Made by a program: the position numbers and the translations under genes. A model generated the notes under the pieces. That model was not told the DNA's origin. It made no database searches and saw only the letters and a list, made by a program, of their open reading frames with translations. This document shows positions 22,101 to 38,134 of a stretch of DNA of 64,000 bases, piece after piece (the stretch's first letter is position 1; the number at the start of each line of letters is the position of its first letter). The DNA is taken from NCBI GenBank assembly GCA_963662155.1, contig OY759267.1:19786438-19850437 (forward strand), in the 5' to 3' direction. The stretch comes from Lamellibrachia columna (taxonomy: Eukaryota > Annelida > Polychaeta > Sabellida > Siboglinidae).

Positions 22101-25100
22101 ACATGTGTAGTATGTGCACACACATCATTTAACAAGACTGAACAAAATTGCCATCCAAGGCAAAGGCCCAGATGGCAAGTCGACAAGGAATTCATTGGCT
22201 TATGAAGAGTCCGAAAAATGTTCAGCTGTGTGTAACCTGCCCTCCTGAGATATTTTTGACAATTTCTTTTGTCAACAGTCCAACCAATAAAAGCTAACAT
22301 ATTAGTCAACAATCTAAATGTTGAAAGACGTCGGGTTTATAAAACAACCTAGAATGTGTAACAAAATCTAGATTTATCATCAGAGTAAGTAAATTATACA
22401 TAATTATATATACATATATATATTAACAATCAGATTATTTAGACATCTTATTTACCTGACAAGAAACTTGGTTGAATTCTCCGAACATTTTGCCTGCTTC
22501 ACACAGCTTTCATCACAACATTAGTTTGCCAGCGAAGGCCAATTTGTTGTTAGGTAAATAAGATGTCTAATGAAACCATCCAAGAAACCAGAAGGTCCAT
22601 TCAGTTTGCTATTTACTACAGTTTACTACTCTATCCTATATCAGAACATATGACATATATGACCATTCCACATACAACCCAATCAGAAATCATACTAACA
22701 AACTGGAGCAAGTAACTAACCAACATCCCCAAATCCATCATCCCGCTAACCTACAACTGAAACTTACTACTTTTTTCAAGGTTCTAAACAAACAACAAAC
22801 AAAGTGATGGCTCAAAATTAAATAAATCAGACAGTATTTTGGTGAGAATGACGCAGTAATCATGACCGCCTACACTGGATTCAGCCACCAGGGGGTGGTG
22901 GTGAATCTTATAACATTCAGTGCTACACATCGCTGACCTTGCCGACACGAGTAAGTCACCATCCAGTGCCACACAACCAATAAGGTCGTTGTGACCTTGA
23001 AACAGTCGAACTTGAAACCGACAGCTCTTCCATAAATGCTGCTTGTCTTTTTTCTTCTGCACATTCTCTGTTTTCCTTCTTCGGTCATCTGATTAACCCA
23101 ACAATAATAATCTTATTAATTAAGCTCACCAAACAGATTTGCTTGGGTGTGTGTAAAGAAATTTACCAGGGTGTGTAAATAGATGTGCCAGGGTGAGTGT
23201 AAAGAGATTTACCAGGGTGTATAACAAGATTTACCAGGGTATGTAAATAGATTTGTCAGGGCTTGCGTAAATGCGTGTAACAGAGTGTGTAAATAGAGTT
23301 GCCAAGGAGTGTGTAAAGAAACGTGCCAGGGTGTGTGTAAAGATACTTGCCAGGGTAGTTGTAAAGATATTTACCATGGCATATAAAGAGAGTTGCTAGG
23401 GTGTGTGTAAAAACAGATATGCCAGGGTGTGTATATAGATTTGCAAGGGTGTAAAAACAGATAATTATTATGCTGGGGTGTGTAAAGAAATGTACTGCGG
23501 TGTGTGTAAAGAGATTTGCTAGGGTGTGTGTAAAAATATTTGTCAGGGGTCATTAATTAAGTGTTCTTAAAATAACCAAGATCTACACATCATTCAATAA
23601 AGCAAATTTTCCAGCTCACCTGGTGGTTCAGTTTTGCTCTTCTTTATAGGAGCAACATCTCCTTGTTGTTGTTGGCATTTCAATCCATCAACAGCATCAT
23701 GTCTGAAAGGTAGATGCATGCACATCATTAGACCACACATTCGTTATTGCGCTAATTTTTTTGTAATTAACAGCGTAGGCAGATGCTATTTTAATAACTA
23801 ACTTATAATCATAAAACATTTATGTAATACAATCAGGGTTCATAAAGAAAGCATAAAGTAAAATTCAAGAACATTTAGGAGAAACAAATTTTTCAAGTCA
23901 ATTTTCTGAAGCATATGGACGTTATTTCATAAACAACTTTATAGTCTTTAAAATATCTGATGTTAAATCAAATGTTTATTTCCAACAGACTGTTTGTGCC
24001 ACTCATACATATATCATCACATGCAGTTGCACACAGAAAAATGCTAACTGACGGCAACACATTTTTAATTGGAGTAACTGACCCCTCTTTTACTTATCAT
24101 AATTAGTTTATTCTAAATATTGTAGAAACTAGAGCATTTCTCATCTCTAGTCTCTACTCACTGTGTGTACACAATGTTTGGAGTCTGAGTGGCTGAAGTT
24201 AAACCATATTTACTGTTTTGTTAATATTAATAAGCAACACCTGGCAATGAATTAGGATACCTTAATTTAGCCTAAATGCTAAAGCTGTGGCAATGCCATA
24301 ACTTTATCCACGGGCTTTTTGAAATGCAAAGCATCAAACGCCATAAAGGAGTCTTTCTGCAAAATGTGTTTGCATTTGCATCTATTTCATAAATATTTAA
24401 CTAAAAACAACTGACTTTTCTAACAACAACAAGAAAGGTAAAAAAAATCAAGCACAGAACTACAGGCCAGTCAGTCTAACCAGCGTAGCAGGAACAATAT
24501 TAAAGCAACTAATCAGAGACACTGTCACTGAACACGTGAAAGATAATGACCTGTTGAGTGACAAACAATTTGGTTTTATCAAGGGTCGCTCCACAGTTCT
24601 CCAACTACTAAAAGTACTTAACTCCTGGACCGAGATACTAGAAAATGGTGGATGTATAGACGTAGTTTACTGTGACTTTATGAAAGCATTTGACAAGGTT
24701 CCACATCGTCGACTTATAGGGAAACTCCAGAGCTATGGAATCAAGGGAAAAATTCTAGACTGGGTTGCAGCTATGCTGTCCCACAGAAGTCAACGCGTTA
24801 GAGTTAACAACTCATTCTCATCTTGGCAGGAGGTCACCAATGGTATACCACAGAAGTCAATGCGTTAGAGTTAACAACTCATTCTCATCTTGGCAGGAGG
24901 TCACCAGTGGTATACCACAAGGATCAGTCCTTGGCCCTCTGCTATTTGTGATCTTTATAAATGATTTACCAGAAGTTATTAAGAGCTCTGAGCTATTCCT
25001 ATTTGCAGATGATATGAAGCTCTTCCATGCAATCTACACTGAAGAGGACTGCACAAGTTTGCAACAAGATCTAATCCTTGCAGAACAATGGACAAACACA

Positions 25101-27327
25101 TCACTCTTAAAATTTCACCCAAATAAATGCAGCCATATGAGAATCGGACTATCAAGCATAAGAAACGACGGATACACACTGGGACCTGAACACATAACAA
25201 TTACAAGCACAGACAATGTGAAAGATATCGGAGTCACTTTCGATTCATCGCTTAACTTTGAGGCACATGTCAGAAAAAATAAATTAAGCAAATTCGCTTA
25301 TGGGGATAATTTGCCGAACTTTCGATCACATGGATGAGCAGTGTTTGTCTACAATTTTTAAGTCTCTTATCCGCCCACATATCGAATATGTTAATCAAAT
25401 ATGGTCTCCACACCTAAAGAAGCATATCACATCTCTTGAAAATGTTCAACGTAGAGCAACCAAATTAATTCCTGGTTTTAAAGACATTGAGTATAAAGAA
25501 CGTCTACGGAAACTGAAATTACCAACTTTAGCATGCTGTCGCCTCAGAGGAGACATGATTGAACTATATAAAATCCTAACAGAGAAATATGATGCAGCTG
25601 TCTCATCCCATTTTGTGACACTGAGGGTCAATGAATTAGATACGAGAGGGCACCACCTAAAAATATTTAAAGAAAGATGTCGATTAAACATAAAAAAACC
25701 TCATTTATACACCGATGCACAGTCTGTGGTAGGGGCTCCATCGGTGCAGTCCTTTGAGAGGAAAATAGACAAGTTGTGGCAAAATCATCCAATCAAACTA
25801 GATTACACTGCCCCACCCCTATCCTTGAAACCGTCAGACGCATGCGCTCAATCTGAACTGACGATAAACGCGAGAGCTGGCATAAGAGGCAGTACAGCCT
25901 AATAGCCAGAAGAAGACCTGTAAGAACTTATTTGCACTCCATCGATGAAATAACAAGTTAGTTATTTAAAATATTGATCCTTGTTTCTTCAGATTTTTGT
26001 GAAATAACAAAAAGGCATTGTTAATTAAACTTCAAACACATCGATTTTTGTCACAATCAGTACACACCTTCAATCGAGCAAACTTTTGATCACCACTGCA
26101 ATTGTCTGTGACCCAATTTTTTATTTTATCCAGTAACCACTCATGTCTGACATTACAATCGCTATCAGCCCTAAGCATGGCAATAATCAATCATAAATCG
26201 AACAAAAAAAACAGCATGTGTGCTGACAGCTACCTCCCAGACAATCGGAGAAAGAGACCAGTTGATTGGTTCATGTTCGCCCGTGGTGACATCTGGTGAT
26301 TATGGTCAAACTATTTTTATATTAATTATAAAAATATTAAAAACCGACAGCCTTACCAACAGATAGAGATCACTGTAATCTCTTACCCATCCACATAACT
26401 CCGCTTCTTCAGCACAGGTGTCAGTTCTGCGTCCTGTGACGTCTCCCCTGGCCTTGTTCCTTCCCTTTCCTCCAAGATGTCTCCCGAACCTCCTGGAGCT
26501 TCAGCTAGGTCTGCATCCAGCTCACTCTCATCTGAGTATGCATCAATCTCCATTGATACATCACTGACTTCAGCAGGATGATCGTCGTCTTGGTAACTCA
26601 GAGTACTGTCTTCGTGATCCAACGCTATGGGTGGCAACAAAACCAGTAACTCCTGCAGCTCTGTTCTAAATGCGGAAGCTGACAAAACCTGTGGGGCAAG
26701 AGAAAGTATTTCAACATGTATGTTGTTATCAGACTGTGTTATTGCCATATTGGCAAAAATAAAGATTCCTCATTAAAAGTCCTTAAACTGATGCTGCCGA
26801 CATTTAGAAATATTGGAAAAGTAGCATTCTTAGTTACTGCATAATGTTAATTTTGACAATGTTACTAAGATGTTGTCGATGAAACAAGTGACAGGCCAAG
26901 CATGCCACGGCACTGGGTTGGGTACCAATTGTAAAAAAATATTAACTTTGATTTATCTGATTTATAACTAACTGTTGTTGTTGACATCGAACAATAACCA
27001 ACCGACAAGTGTGCATATATGCGGACATTCTGAGAACCGTGACAAAACTAAGACACTGACATCGGTTAGAACACGAGAACGTTACATCGATCCGAACTCA
27101 CTGTCACTACTATTGCCACATCACAATGTCCATTTATCGCCCACATATTCATTGCCACGCCTATTTACGGTTTAATGGATCTTGTCAGGATTAGTAATAG
27201 ATACGAATAATACCTTTGTCCACTCTTCTTCATTAAGTTCCCTGTCAATGGTTTCCAAATGTTCAATCTGACGCAACTTCTTTCGAAGTTTGCGAATTTC
27301 TTTTTCCAAAGGGGTTCGTTCGCTCAT
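10160..27327 (-). CDS. WD40-repeat protein, 11 exons, 520 aa; orthologue not identified
   Basis: Exons (minus strand, coding): 27327-27214, 26688-26387, 23702-23620, 23088-22938, 22084-21963, 20736-20647, 19805-19719, 18813-18725, 12677-12455, 11663-11538, 10335-10160. All junctions have AG/GT ends and matching phases, giving one open frame. Residues 1-38 form a charged helix that is probably coiled coil. Residues about 60-130 are acidic. About 167-187 are Lys/Arg-rich and could be a nuclear localisation signal. From about 190 to 510 come seven WD40 blades, e.g. LFQGHNDLIGCVALDG..DTTLKVW and VELWDLETVQTVHSVHAHDD, and the last blade ends in TELKVW. Such a propeller normally acts as a protein-interaction scaffold; the partner is unknown. 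The start is the first Met of the first exon. The end is the in-frame TAG at 10160-10162; AG/GTAGGT just before it is also a possible donor, so a further 3' exon cannot be excluded. Introns carry many transposons. Confidence 0.8.
10575..10690. repeat. Dispersed repeat (GGCAGACCTGTTCATTCC family), copy 1
   Basis: Contains AAGCACTTTACACTTCACTG and GGCAGACCTGTTCATTCCAA, shared in the same orientation with 53613-53750 and 62505-62620. It lies in intron 10 of the WD40 gene. Confidence 0.6.
10716..11455. repeat. 53-bp minisatellite, about 14 copies
   Basis: Units of 53 bp containing TTTTAATCCTGGTCTTCTCA and CACTTGACCACTACCCTGCC. The copies are almost identical apart from a shortened last one (CACTAC lost), indicating recent amplification or homogenisation. 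The array is wholly within intron 10 of the WD40 gene, between the exons at 10335 and 11538. Confidence 0.97.
13226..13530 (+). repeat. Duplicated segment in the CR1-like 5' UTR
   Basis: A roughly 90-bp segment beginning AGAATAAGTATTACTATT occurs at 13226-13322 and again at 13437-13528, a period of about 211 bp. Tandem 5' monomers often carry the internal promoter in LINEs; that role is only inferred here. Confidence 0.7.
13926..15158 (+). pseudogene. CR1-like ORF1: zinc finger plus SGNH/GDSL esterase domain, one amber stop
   Basis: A single 411-codon frame interrupted by one TAG at 14235-14237 (the same frame continues on both sides). Residues 17-50 show a PHD-like cysteine pattern (C17-x2-C20, C31, C47-x2-C50), followed by a Glu/Leu/Lys coiled-coil segment. 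After the stop comes a basic Gly/Glu/Lys region with 25-residue tandem repeats. An SGNH hydrolase domain follows, with block I VFVGDSIV, block III HVGTNN and the C-terminal DGLHLSGKG (catalytic Asp-x2-His). An esterase-type ORF1 with a PHD-like finger is known in CR1-group elements, where it is thought to help RNP formation or membrane interaction. The amber stop should block a full product, but nothing else is broken. Confidence 0.85.
14290..14530 (+). repeat. 75-bp in-frame tandem repeat and purine tract within ORF1
   Basis: About three copies of a 75-bp purine-rich unit encode a 25-aa repeat containing TTGVKERGVGETGGKEKG. The G+A strand bias over about 240 bp also makes a long polypyrimidine tract on the other strand, which is the transcribed-sense strand of the host WD40 gene. 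Confidence 0.85.
15146..17975 (+). pseudogene. CR1-like ORF2: APE endonuclease and reverse transcriptase, disrupted
   Basis: The endonuclease starts in frame 2 (15146-15649): CLNARSIVNKKNEL, then GITESW, then RRGGGIILYVKE. After an A-run near 15560 it continues in frame 3 with GLVYRSPN, IIMGDFNHGHIQW and the GNSDHNQIHF end, i.e. the APE-type Asn/Asp/His residues. Reading is broken near 16287, where the true frame shifts by one base, and some sequence before 16416 seems lost. The reverse transcriptase reads KEANIIPLFKKGSRNKSENYRPVSL after a TAG at 16638, then DFQKAFDKVPH, SGVPQGSVLGPILFLIYIND and the catalytic FADDTK, to the stop at 17973-17975. The last 422 codons are fully open. Inactive as it stands, but apparently young. 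Confidence 0.9.
18430..18705. repeat. Degenerate 35-45 bp tandem repeat, about seven copies
   Basis: Units like TATCAACTGAGGAGGGAGTT followed by TTAAGTGTTTATGAC. The array abuts exon 8 of the WD40 gene (donor at 18724), starting about 20 bp into intron 8. Confidence 0.85.
19495..19620 (+). repeat. Dispersed repeat (TTATTAGGGCATGTACGGTT family), copy 1
   Basis: Shares ATTAGGGCATGTAC, TTAATAGG and the preceding GATTAAAAAA with 36468-36530 in the same orientation. Probably an end of an unclassified transposon. Confidence 0.55.
19920..20061 (-). repeat. tRNA-derived SINE with an Asp-like tRNA head
   Basis: On the minus strand the head reads GGAGCGGTGGTCTAATGGTT (A box), then a loop containing GTC in the anticodon position, then GGTTCAATTCCACC (B box), then the body TTCGAAGCTTGGGCAATTTC and CCCCACTTTGCCTGTGTC. 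The head is close to a tRNA cloverleaf. The fused SINE body, shared with 3484-3560, makes a retroposon more likely than a functional tRNA-Asp gene. It lies in intron 6 of the WD40 gene. Confidence 0.75.
20197..20325 (-). mobile_element. CR1-like 3' end fragment
   Basis: The reverse complement of the last about 130 bp of the 13.1-18.1 kb element (GGCAAGTGGACAAGGAAGCC, then the diverged end of ORF2). Decayed. Confidence 0.75.
20440..20665. repeat. About 56-bp tandem repeat spanning the exon 6 donor of the WD40 gene
   Basis: Four diverging copies of a unit containing GTACCTGCATTGAGGCACCA (plus strand). The copy at 20643-20663 is the real exon 6/intron 6 boundary; the copy at 20587-20607 repeats it exactly inside the intron, followed by weaker copies. 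The donor AATGCAG/GTACT is therefore duplicated. Confidence 0.8.
21251..21853. mobile_element. hAT-like MITE, 603 bp, with perfect 8-bp TSD
   Basis: Starts CAGGCCTGGGGTAATAG and ends ACCCCAGGCCTG, a terminal inverted repeat with hAT-type CAG..CTG termini. It is flanked by the exact 8-bp duplication ACACTGAG at 21243-21250 and 21854-21861. The interior is rich in GTAATAGTAAT and has no transposase. It sits in intron 5 of the WD40 gene, its duplication ending about 100 bp from the exon 5 donor. Confidence 0.93.
22145..22275 (-). mobile_element. CR1-like 3' end fragment
   Basis: Reverse-complement match to the 3' end of the 13.1-18.1 kb element (GGCAAAGGCCCAGATGGCAA on the plus strand, then the end of ORF2). 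It lies in intron 4 of the WD40 gene, in the host gene sense. Confidence 0.75.
22438..22574. repeat. Foldback element with 24-bp inverted repeats
   Basis: TAGACATCTTATTTACCTGA at the left is mirrored by TAGGTAAATAAGATGTCTA at the right. The 137-bp structure could form a hairpin and is probably a small MITE. Flanking bases are compatible with a TA/TTA target but not decisive. Confidence 0.75.
23130..23560. repeat. Degenerate 20-25 bp minisatellite (GTGTGTAAAGAGATTTGCCAGG)
   Basis: About 17 diverged copies of GTGTGTAAAGAGATTTGCCA-like units, filling most of intron 3 of the WD40 gene (23619-23089). Confidence 0.85.
24433..25903 (+). mobile_element. 5'-truncated LINE reverse transcriptase (second family)
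   Basis: The frame opens with QNYRPVSLTSVAGTILKQLI, then DKQFGFIKGRST, DVVYCDFMKAFDKVPHRR, SGIPQGSVLGPLLFVIFIND and FADDMK (catalytic Asp pair), and runs through the C-terminal region to a stop at 25901-25903. Endonuclease and ORF1 are absent. The frame is broken by a 67-bp tandem duplication (24788-24921) and by a frameshift near 25280. Family motifs place it in the CR1/Jockey group, but it differs clearly from the 13.1-18.1 kb family. It lies in intron 2 of the WD40 gene, antisense to it. Confidence 0.9.
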
Positions 27328-28234
27328 GTTTGAGCGCTATTTCCTGCAATAATTGCCCCTATAAAATAATAATGAGTCCATTAAAAATAATAATTGGGTT
27401 TTGTACCTGCTCAGGTGCCCAGTTAATGTTAATGTTTAATGTTAATTTAATGTTAATTGTTATCATGCAGTGTGATGTGATGTTTCCTGCTATTTTTGAC
27501 CAATGCAATTTAGGAATATTACATTAAAAACGATGACAAGCACATTGTGGGTAAAATCCAACATGAACCGTATCTCTTAAAGGGTGTTTCTCTTATACTT
27601 GGCTCTGAATTCCCGTGTGCGTGATGTGCAGTTTAATGTAAGTGTTAATGTATGCATGGTTACATATAATATATAATTATATAAATATTTTACCGATTTT
27701 CAGGTGAAAGTACAAATCTTTAATTTAAAAAAAAAAGTATAAACTATGGTATCCACTTATCCAAAAGATAATTGCATGTGTTCACTCGTTCAAATACAGT
27801 GCTGTAATTAAGAAACATAATAATTACATTGATGAGTAATTAAAATATAATGTATTATTATTAAGCATGTGTACAATAATACAATATATAGTGTTATGTT
27901 GACCCCCAGGCCGCATGCTAGCTGCATGGGCATGTACGCTTTTATACGTTTACAATATAATATAGTGTTGAGCCCCAGGCTGCAGGAAATCCAAGACATT
28001 AAGAGAAAAACACGTACTTTCGAAAAACATATTAACTTACAAGTCACTGAAGCCACATTACTATCAAGAGAGGTGCAATACTTGAAAATAATTGTAACAT
28101 CGTGAGCTGAGCAGGTGGTGAAGCGGTGAAGAGCAACTGAACCAAATTCGCAGTGAATAACATTTCTGTTGACATTAACGACCACTCGGCACTCGGTTTT
28201 TCTTTTACCATATTTTTGTAATATATAGCTAGAC
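27328..28234. promoter_or_regulatory. Shared 5' region of the WD40 gene and TMEM208
   Basis: The two genes are transcribed away from each other, with 907 bp between their start codons. The stretch includes both 5' UTRs and any promoters. No TATA box or CpG-rich core stands out; repeated TTAATGTTAAT motifs occur at 27423-27460. Assigned only from gene arrangement. Confidence 0.45.
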
Positions 28235-33805
<5,571 letters not shown>

Positions 33806-34000
33806 GGAGAATAAAGTGCCCATCTGTATGTGGCTCATTACATCCTCATCATTGTTTTTTGTCCTGGTGGTACAATATTTATTCATGGGAAAGTACAACT
33901 TTTATTGGTTAACTCTGTGGTTCCCAACCTTTTTCTCCCCGTATACCCTGTGTCTGAGACGATCGGCCAGATACCCCATCAAAGTGATGTAGACTTATAG

Positions 34001-34617
34001 ACGAAACAACATTCAACACTGTCAGAGTTCAGTGATACACATTTTGTTAACGAGGTAAATAAAACTGTGCCCCAGATGGAGGTAGGATAAGAAATTGATA
34101 TTAGAGAAACCACCTTAATGTGAGGGCTGAGCTTAATCGTCTAAACGAGGACTTCAATTCGGGGAACAGTTTTGAATAAAGATACACAGAGGTCTTCCTT
34201 CGTGCTCAGTCAGGCACAACATTTAGTTTTAGCTAAGTAGATCGAAACATCAACAGTGCCCTCACAGACATATCAACCACATATGGTACGATTCACTCAT
34301 CTTAGGCAAGAAGCTTTGGGAAGAGCTTCAAATGCATCACATGCGGTGTAGTCATTTTAGAACTTCCAAAAGACCTCATGCACACCATTTGAGAGAGATC
34401 GCACCCCTACACTTCAAGAGCTACATTTGTTCCGAGAGTTTTCCTACTAATTTTCGAGACTGCTCCTTGCCGATGTTCCCTACCGAAGCTCAACCCTCAC
34501 ATTAAGGTGGTTTCTCTAATATCGATTTCATATCCTACCTCCATCTGGGGCAGTTTTATTTACCTCGTTAATAAAATGTGTATCACTGAACTCTGACAGT
34601 GTTGAATGTTGTTTCGT
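34001..34617. mobile_element. Foldback MITE with about 130-bp terminal inverted repeats
   Basis: Left 34001-34133 (ACGAAACAACATTCAACACT, then GGTAAATAAAACTG) is mirrored by right 34488-34617, with only scattered mismatches over about 130 bp. The interior has no transposase. No clear target duplication was seen. The element sits between the 3' ends of TMEM208 and TMEM231. Confidence 0.85.
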
Positions 34618-36460
34618 GAGAGCATTTAGCACAAGAGGCGGAAGAGCCGGGTATTGAGGGTGCTGGCCTTGATTTGACCAGTTATGCACTAACCATTGCA
34701 ACAAGGCAAAATAACGTTGAATGTTTGCTTGAAAAGAATGTTTTCTTTAAATTTGATTGTATTACAGAAACACGATCTCCTTCGTGGACCACACAAACTG
34801 ACAGCATTATTGCACCATTGCATGTAACCTTAGCTTCAGCCAACACTCTGCGTTCGCCCTGGAAAACCTCTGGCGTACTTCAAGTTGATTTATATCGATT
34901 ACATTTTGTTTGGTTAAATATAATATCCATACAAAATGTGTTATTATCACGATTTGTTCTCTTCACATTTTCGAAATTACACAGTTTGGCAAGGAATTCA
35001 AATATACTAGTTTTCCAACATGTGAAGAGAGTTAAATATTCACATTTGAAGGTGAAATATAACCTTTTTCACCAGATGATTCGTTGGTCGGTCAAATTCC
35101 CTTCACATACAATTTCTGATGGTAAATATACTAAAAGTTAACCAATGAAAAACATTGTATATTTCCTTGAAATGTTTGTGGTAGGCTTGGTGATGCATTT
35201 GTGGGGACTGCATAGTAAATGTTATTAGCCAACCCCAAAGTGGGTTGTAAAGACAGTGAGATGAGGATCGAATTGCAGATCATATGTATAACTGTGTACC
35301 GGATACTGGGTTATGCCAGTTGAGAGGTGATCTGTTGTCTCAGTTTCTGTGTATTGTAAAATTTGTGATTCGTTAGAGGGAATGCATGACACATTTTATG
35401 TACAAAGCATCATTTATTTTCTTTAAGCAGGACAGCCACATGCTATACAACTGTTTATAAATTTTATATAAACCAGTGTTCAGTTGACATGGCAACCAGT
35501 AGAATAACCATGACACATTGTTAAGTCGTATTAATAGTCAACGAACACAGCATATAGAAAATAAATTTTCACACAAATGGTAAAACTTGATTAAGATGAC
35601 GTAAACTGTGAATATAAAACAAATATATACAAGAATTTCAGTGAAAGGTTGACTTATAGAGCACATATAACAGTTAAACAATAAACAAAATCTACAATGC
35701 AATATACAATATATAGTATTAGTTTTGTTGTTTATTAATGTTTTCTACCAAAACGTGTCAAGACATCATTTCAGTATAACCTAGCTATGAAACTGGGATG
35801 AGAATTAAATAATTCTGGATGACTTTTAGCATTTAGTCATTATAAAGATCTTCTTATAGTAATTATCACATGCTTCGAGAAGATTGTGATTGTTGAAGGC
35901 AACAATTGGTGCTGCCCTATGTTATTTAGAGTAAGTGAATCATGATCGATCGACATTACTGGGTACAACAACAACAACACATTTGGAAAGTTTTTAACTA
36001 TGCTACGATCAATGGACAGAATATATTATACATTCATCCAATTCCAACACAGACCTGCACATGTGGGTGAACAAATGTAACACAGATCAAATGAAGTTTT
36101 GATTGGCATACAGGGGATTTCAGGAATGAATCATGGTTCCGAGGTTGGTACTCTACTGCAGTGCTGCCACCTCCAACCTTAAATATTATTGTGAAATGTC
36201 CAGTACTCCCTTAACAAGCAATCTATTATTGAGACAGTCAAACTGAATTGATTGCTGACAAGCAGTAACATGTCATGATTTTCTGTTGTAGCACAACATA
36301 ATCAATAACAACTCGTTACCAGCCCTTTTTCTCTAGACAAGGTAACTGTTTAACACTAATGGTGCCATTTGGTGACTAGCGTAGAACAACTGAAAAGTTG
36401 TGCCAACTGTTTAACACCAGATGGCAAAGTTTTCAGTTGTCAAATTACAATAATTAAGGA
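34618..36460. other. Intergenic stretch without recognised gene
   Basis: A 155-codon open frame at 34674-35141 (plus) has no recognisable domain or splice structure and is not called. AT-rich sequence with several short AATAAA-like motifs on either strand may include the TMEM231 3' UTR (minus strand). Confidence 0.5.
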
Positions 36461-36467
36461 TCCTGCT

Positions 36468-36530
36468 GATTAAAAAAGGGGGGAGTATGCTAATTAGGGC
36501 ATGTACACTTAATAGGTCGAATACGATATA
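36468..36530 (+). repeat. Dispersed repeat (ATTAGGGCATGTAC family), copy 2
   Basis: Same-orientation match to 19495-19620 through GATTAAAAAAGG, AATTAGGGCATGTACAC and TTAATAGGTCGAATACG. Confidence 0.55.
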
Positions 36531-37042
36531 TACACTGGTTCCATTGTTTCTTGTCCATGAAAATATGTCCTTATACTGCATTTAAATCATGTTGCCATTG
36601 CAGCAAGTATATGAAAAATAGAGGATACTTTTTTTATAAAACCTCCCCAATGCGAACACACATTGCCACACCTTTCAAGTAGCCACACAATAAACATCAA
36701 AGGGCTTCCAAATACGGTTCACACCATCATGTTTGTCTAAAAGTAACGAGAATTCCATAACCATGCATACTGTTTTGACAGTTTTAATATAACCGAATTT
36801 TTACGTTGATTATATCATTTTAAGGTACATTAAATGAAACTGTTTACCTAAGTTCATGAAATATTTACGAAACACCCGTACAATCGGCTGTAATTTCTTG
36901 ATGTCAATGGTCATGTCCACTGAATAAGTACGAACAACCGCCTGCTGACCTGACAACTATACAAGTAATATACAGCACACACATAATGGCCTAGTTACCT
37001 GCAAGCAAACATGCCTAAGTACGTACAAAGCACACAGACTTG

Positions 37043-38081
37043 TCAAGGCATCTTCTTCCAAGGACGTTGCACTATTGTGGTAACAAGTTGGTTCTGGAAG
37101 ATGAATTTCCTCATCTTGCCAACGATGAATGTGAAGATGACAAGTACAGCAAAGTATTGGATCCAGGCAAACTTGATGAGCTGCCAGAAGCCCGGTGAAT
37201 AGCTGGACGTTGGTCAAGGATAAACGCAGAGTCAGCCATTGGTCTTATTTATAATATTAAAACTCCCACACGCAATTGATCTAGCCAATCACAAAACAGG
37301 TTCGTTGATGTTAAAATTTGTAGTATGTGAATCGTTTAAGTAATATGCGCAGTCGGTTTAATAAAAGATTGCATACTTTTTTAAATCATCAAAAGAATTA
37401 ACTTTAAATCTATCAGGGATAATAAATAGGTAAATGAGAAAAGTGACAAAATGCAATTCTCACCTCCCATGTAATCAATGGACCTTTAATTAAACACATG
37501 TAAACATAATGCAATGCAACAAAAATCTGATTTACCTGTATTTTTACGTATAAATATATTTGCAATCTAACCTAAACAAGACAATATAAAGGCAATAACC
37601 GGTGTTTAATCTAGTTATATATTTAACAAAACAAGCACTGTATATAATAGTTTAATAATAAGATAATTGAGCGGGTCTGGTAATCAATAAAGCTATATTT
37701 GTTACAAAATAATCTAATACGAACACAGTATCACTTTATATCACAACTTGAGCAAGTCTTAGACATAGACTAAGTGACATATTTGAGTCTGTCAGAGCTA
37801 CCTAGCGACTCTAGGTAGCAATATATTTGGTATTATTAACACATCCATGATGAGTGACAAAGACAAGAATAAAGGATACAGGAATGTTTCTTCGGGATAG
37901 TTGATCGTAGCCTTGATGGTGAATGGCTTTCCTGCTGCACGACCCATTAACCAGGTTGTGTATGTCCGGGCAAGCGATGTACTCACTGGATATAACATCC
38001 ATAATATTATTATCATGATCCTTACAATCAATTTCTCTTTTGAAAGGCTCAATGGATTTGTGTATATGTGCATATATATGT

Positions 38082-38134
<53 letters not shown>

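Noticed and set aside
34674..35141. 155-codon plus-strand frame
   Set aside because: No recognisable domain, AT-rich composition like its surroundings, no promoter or splice context.
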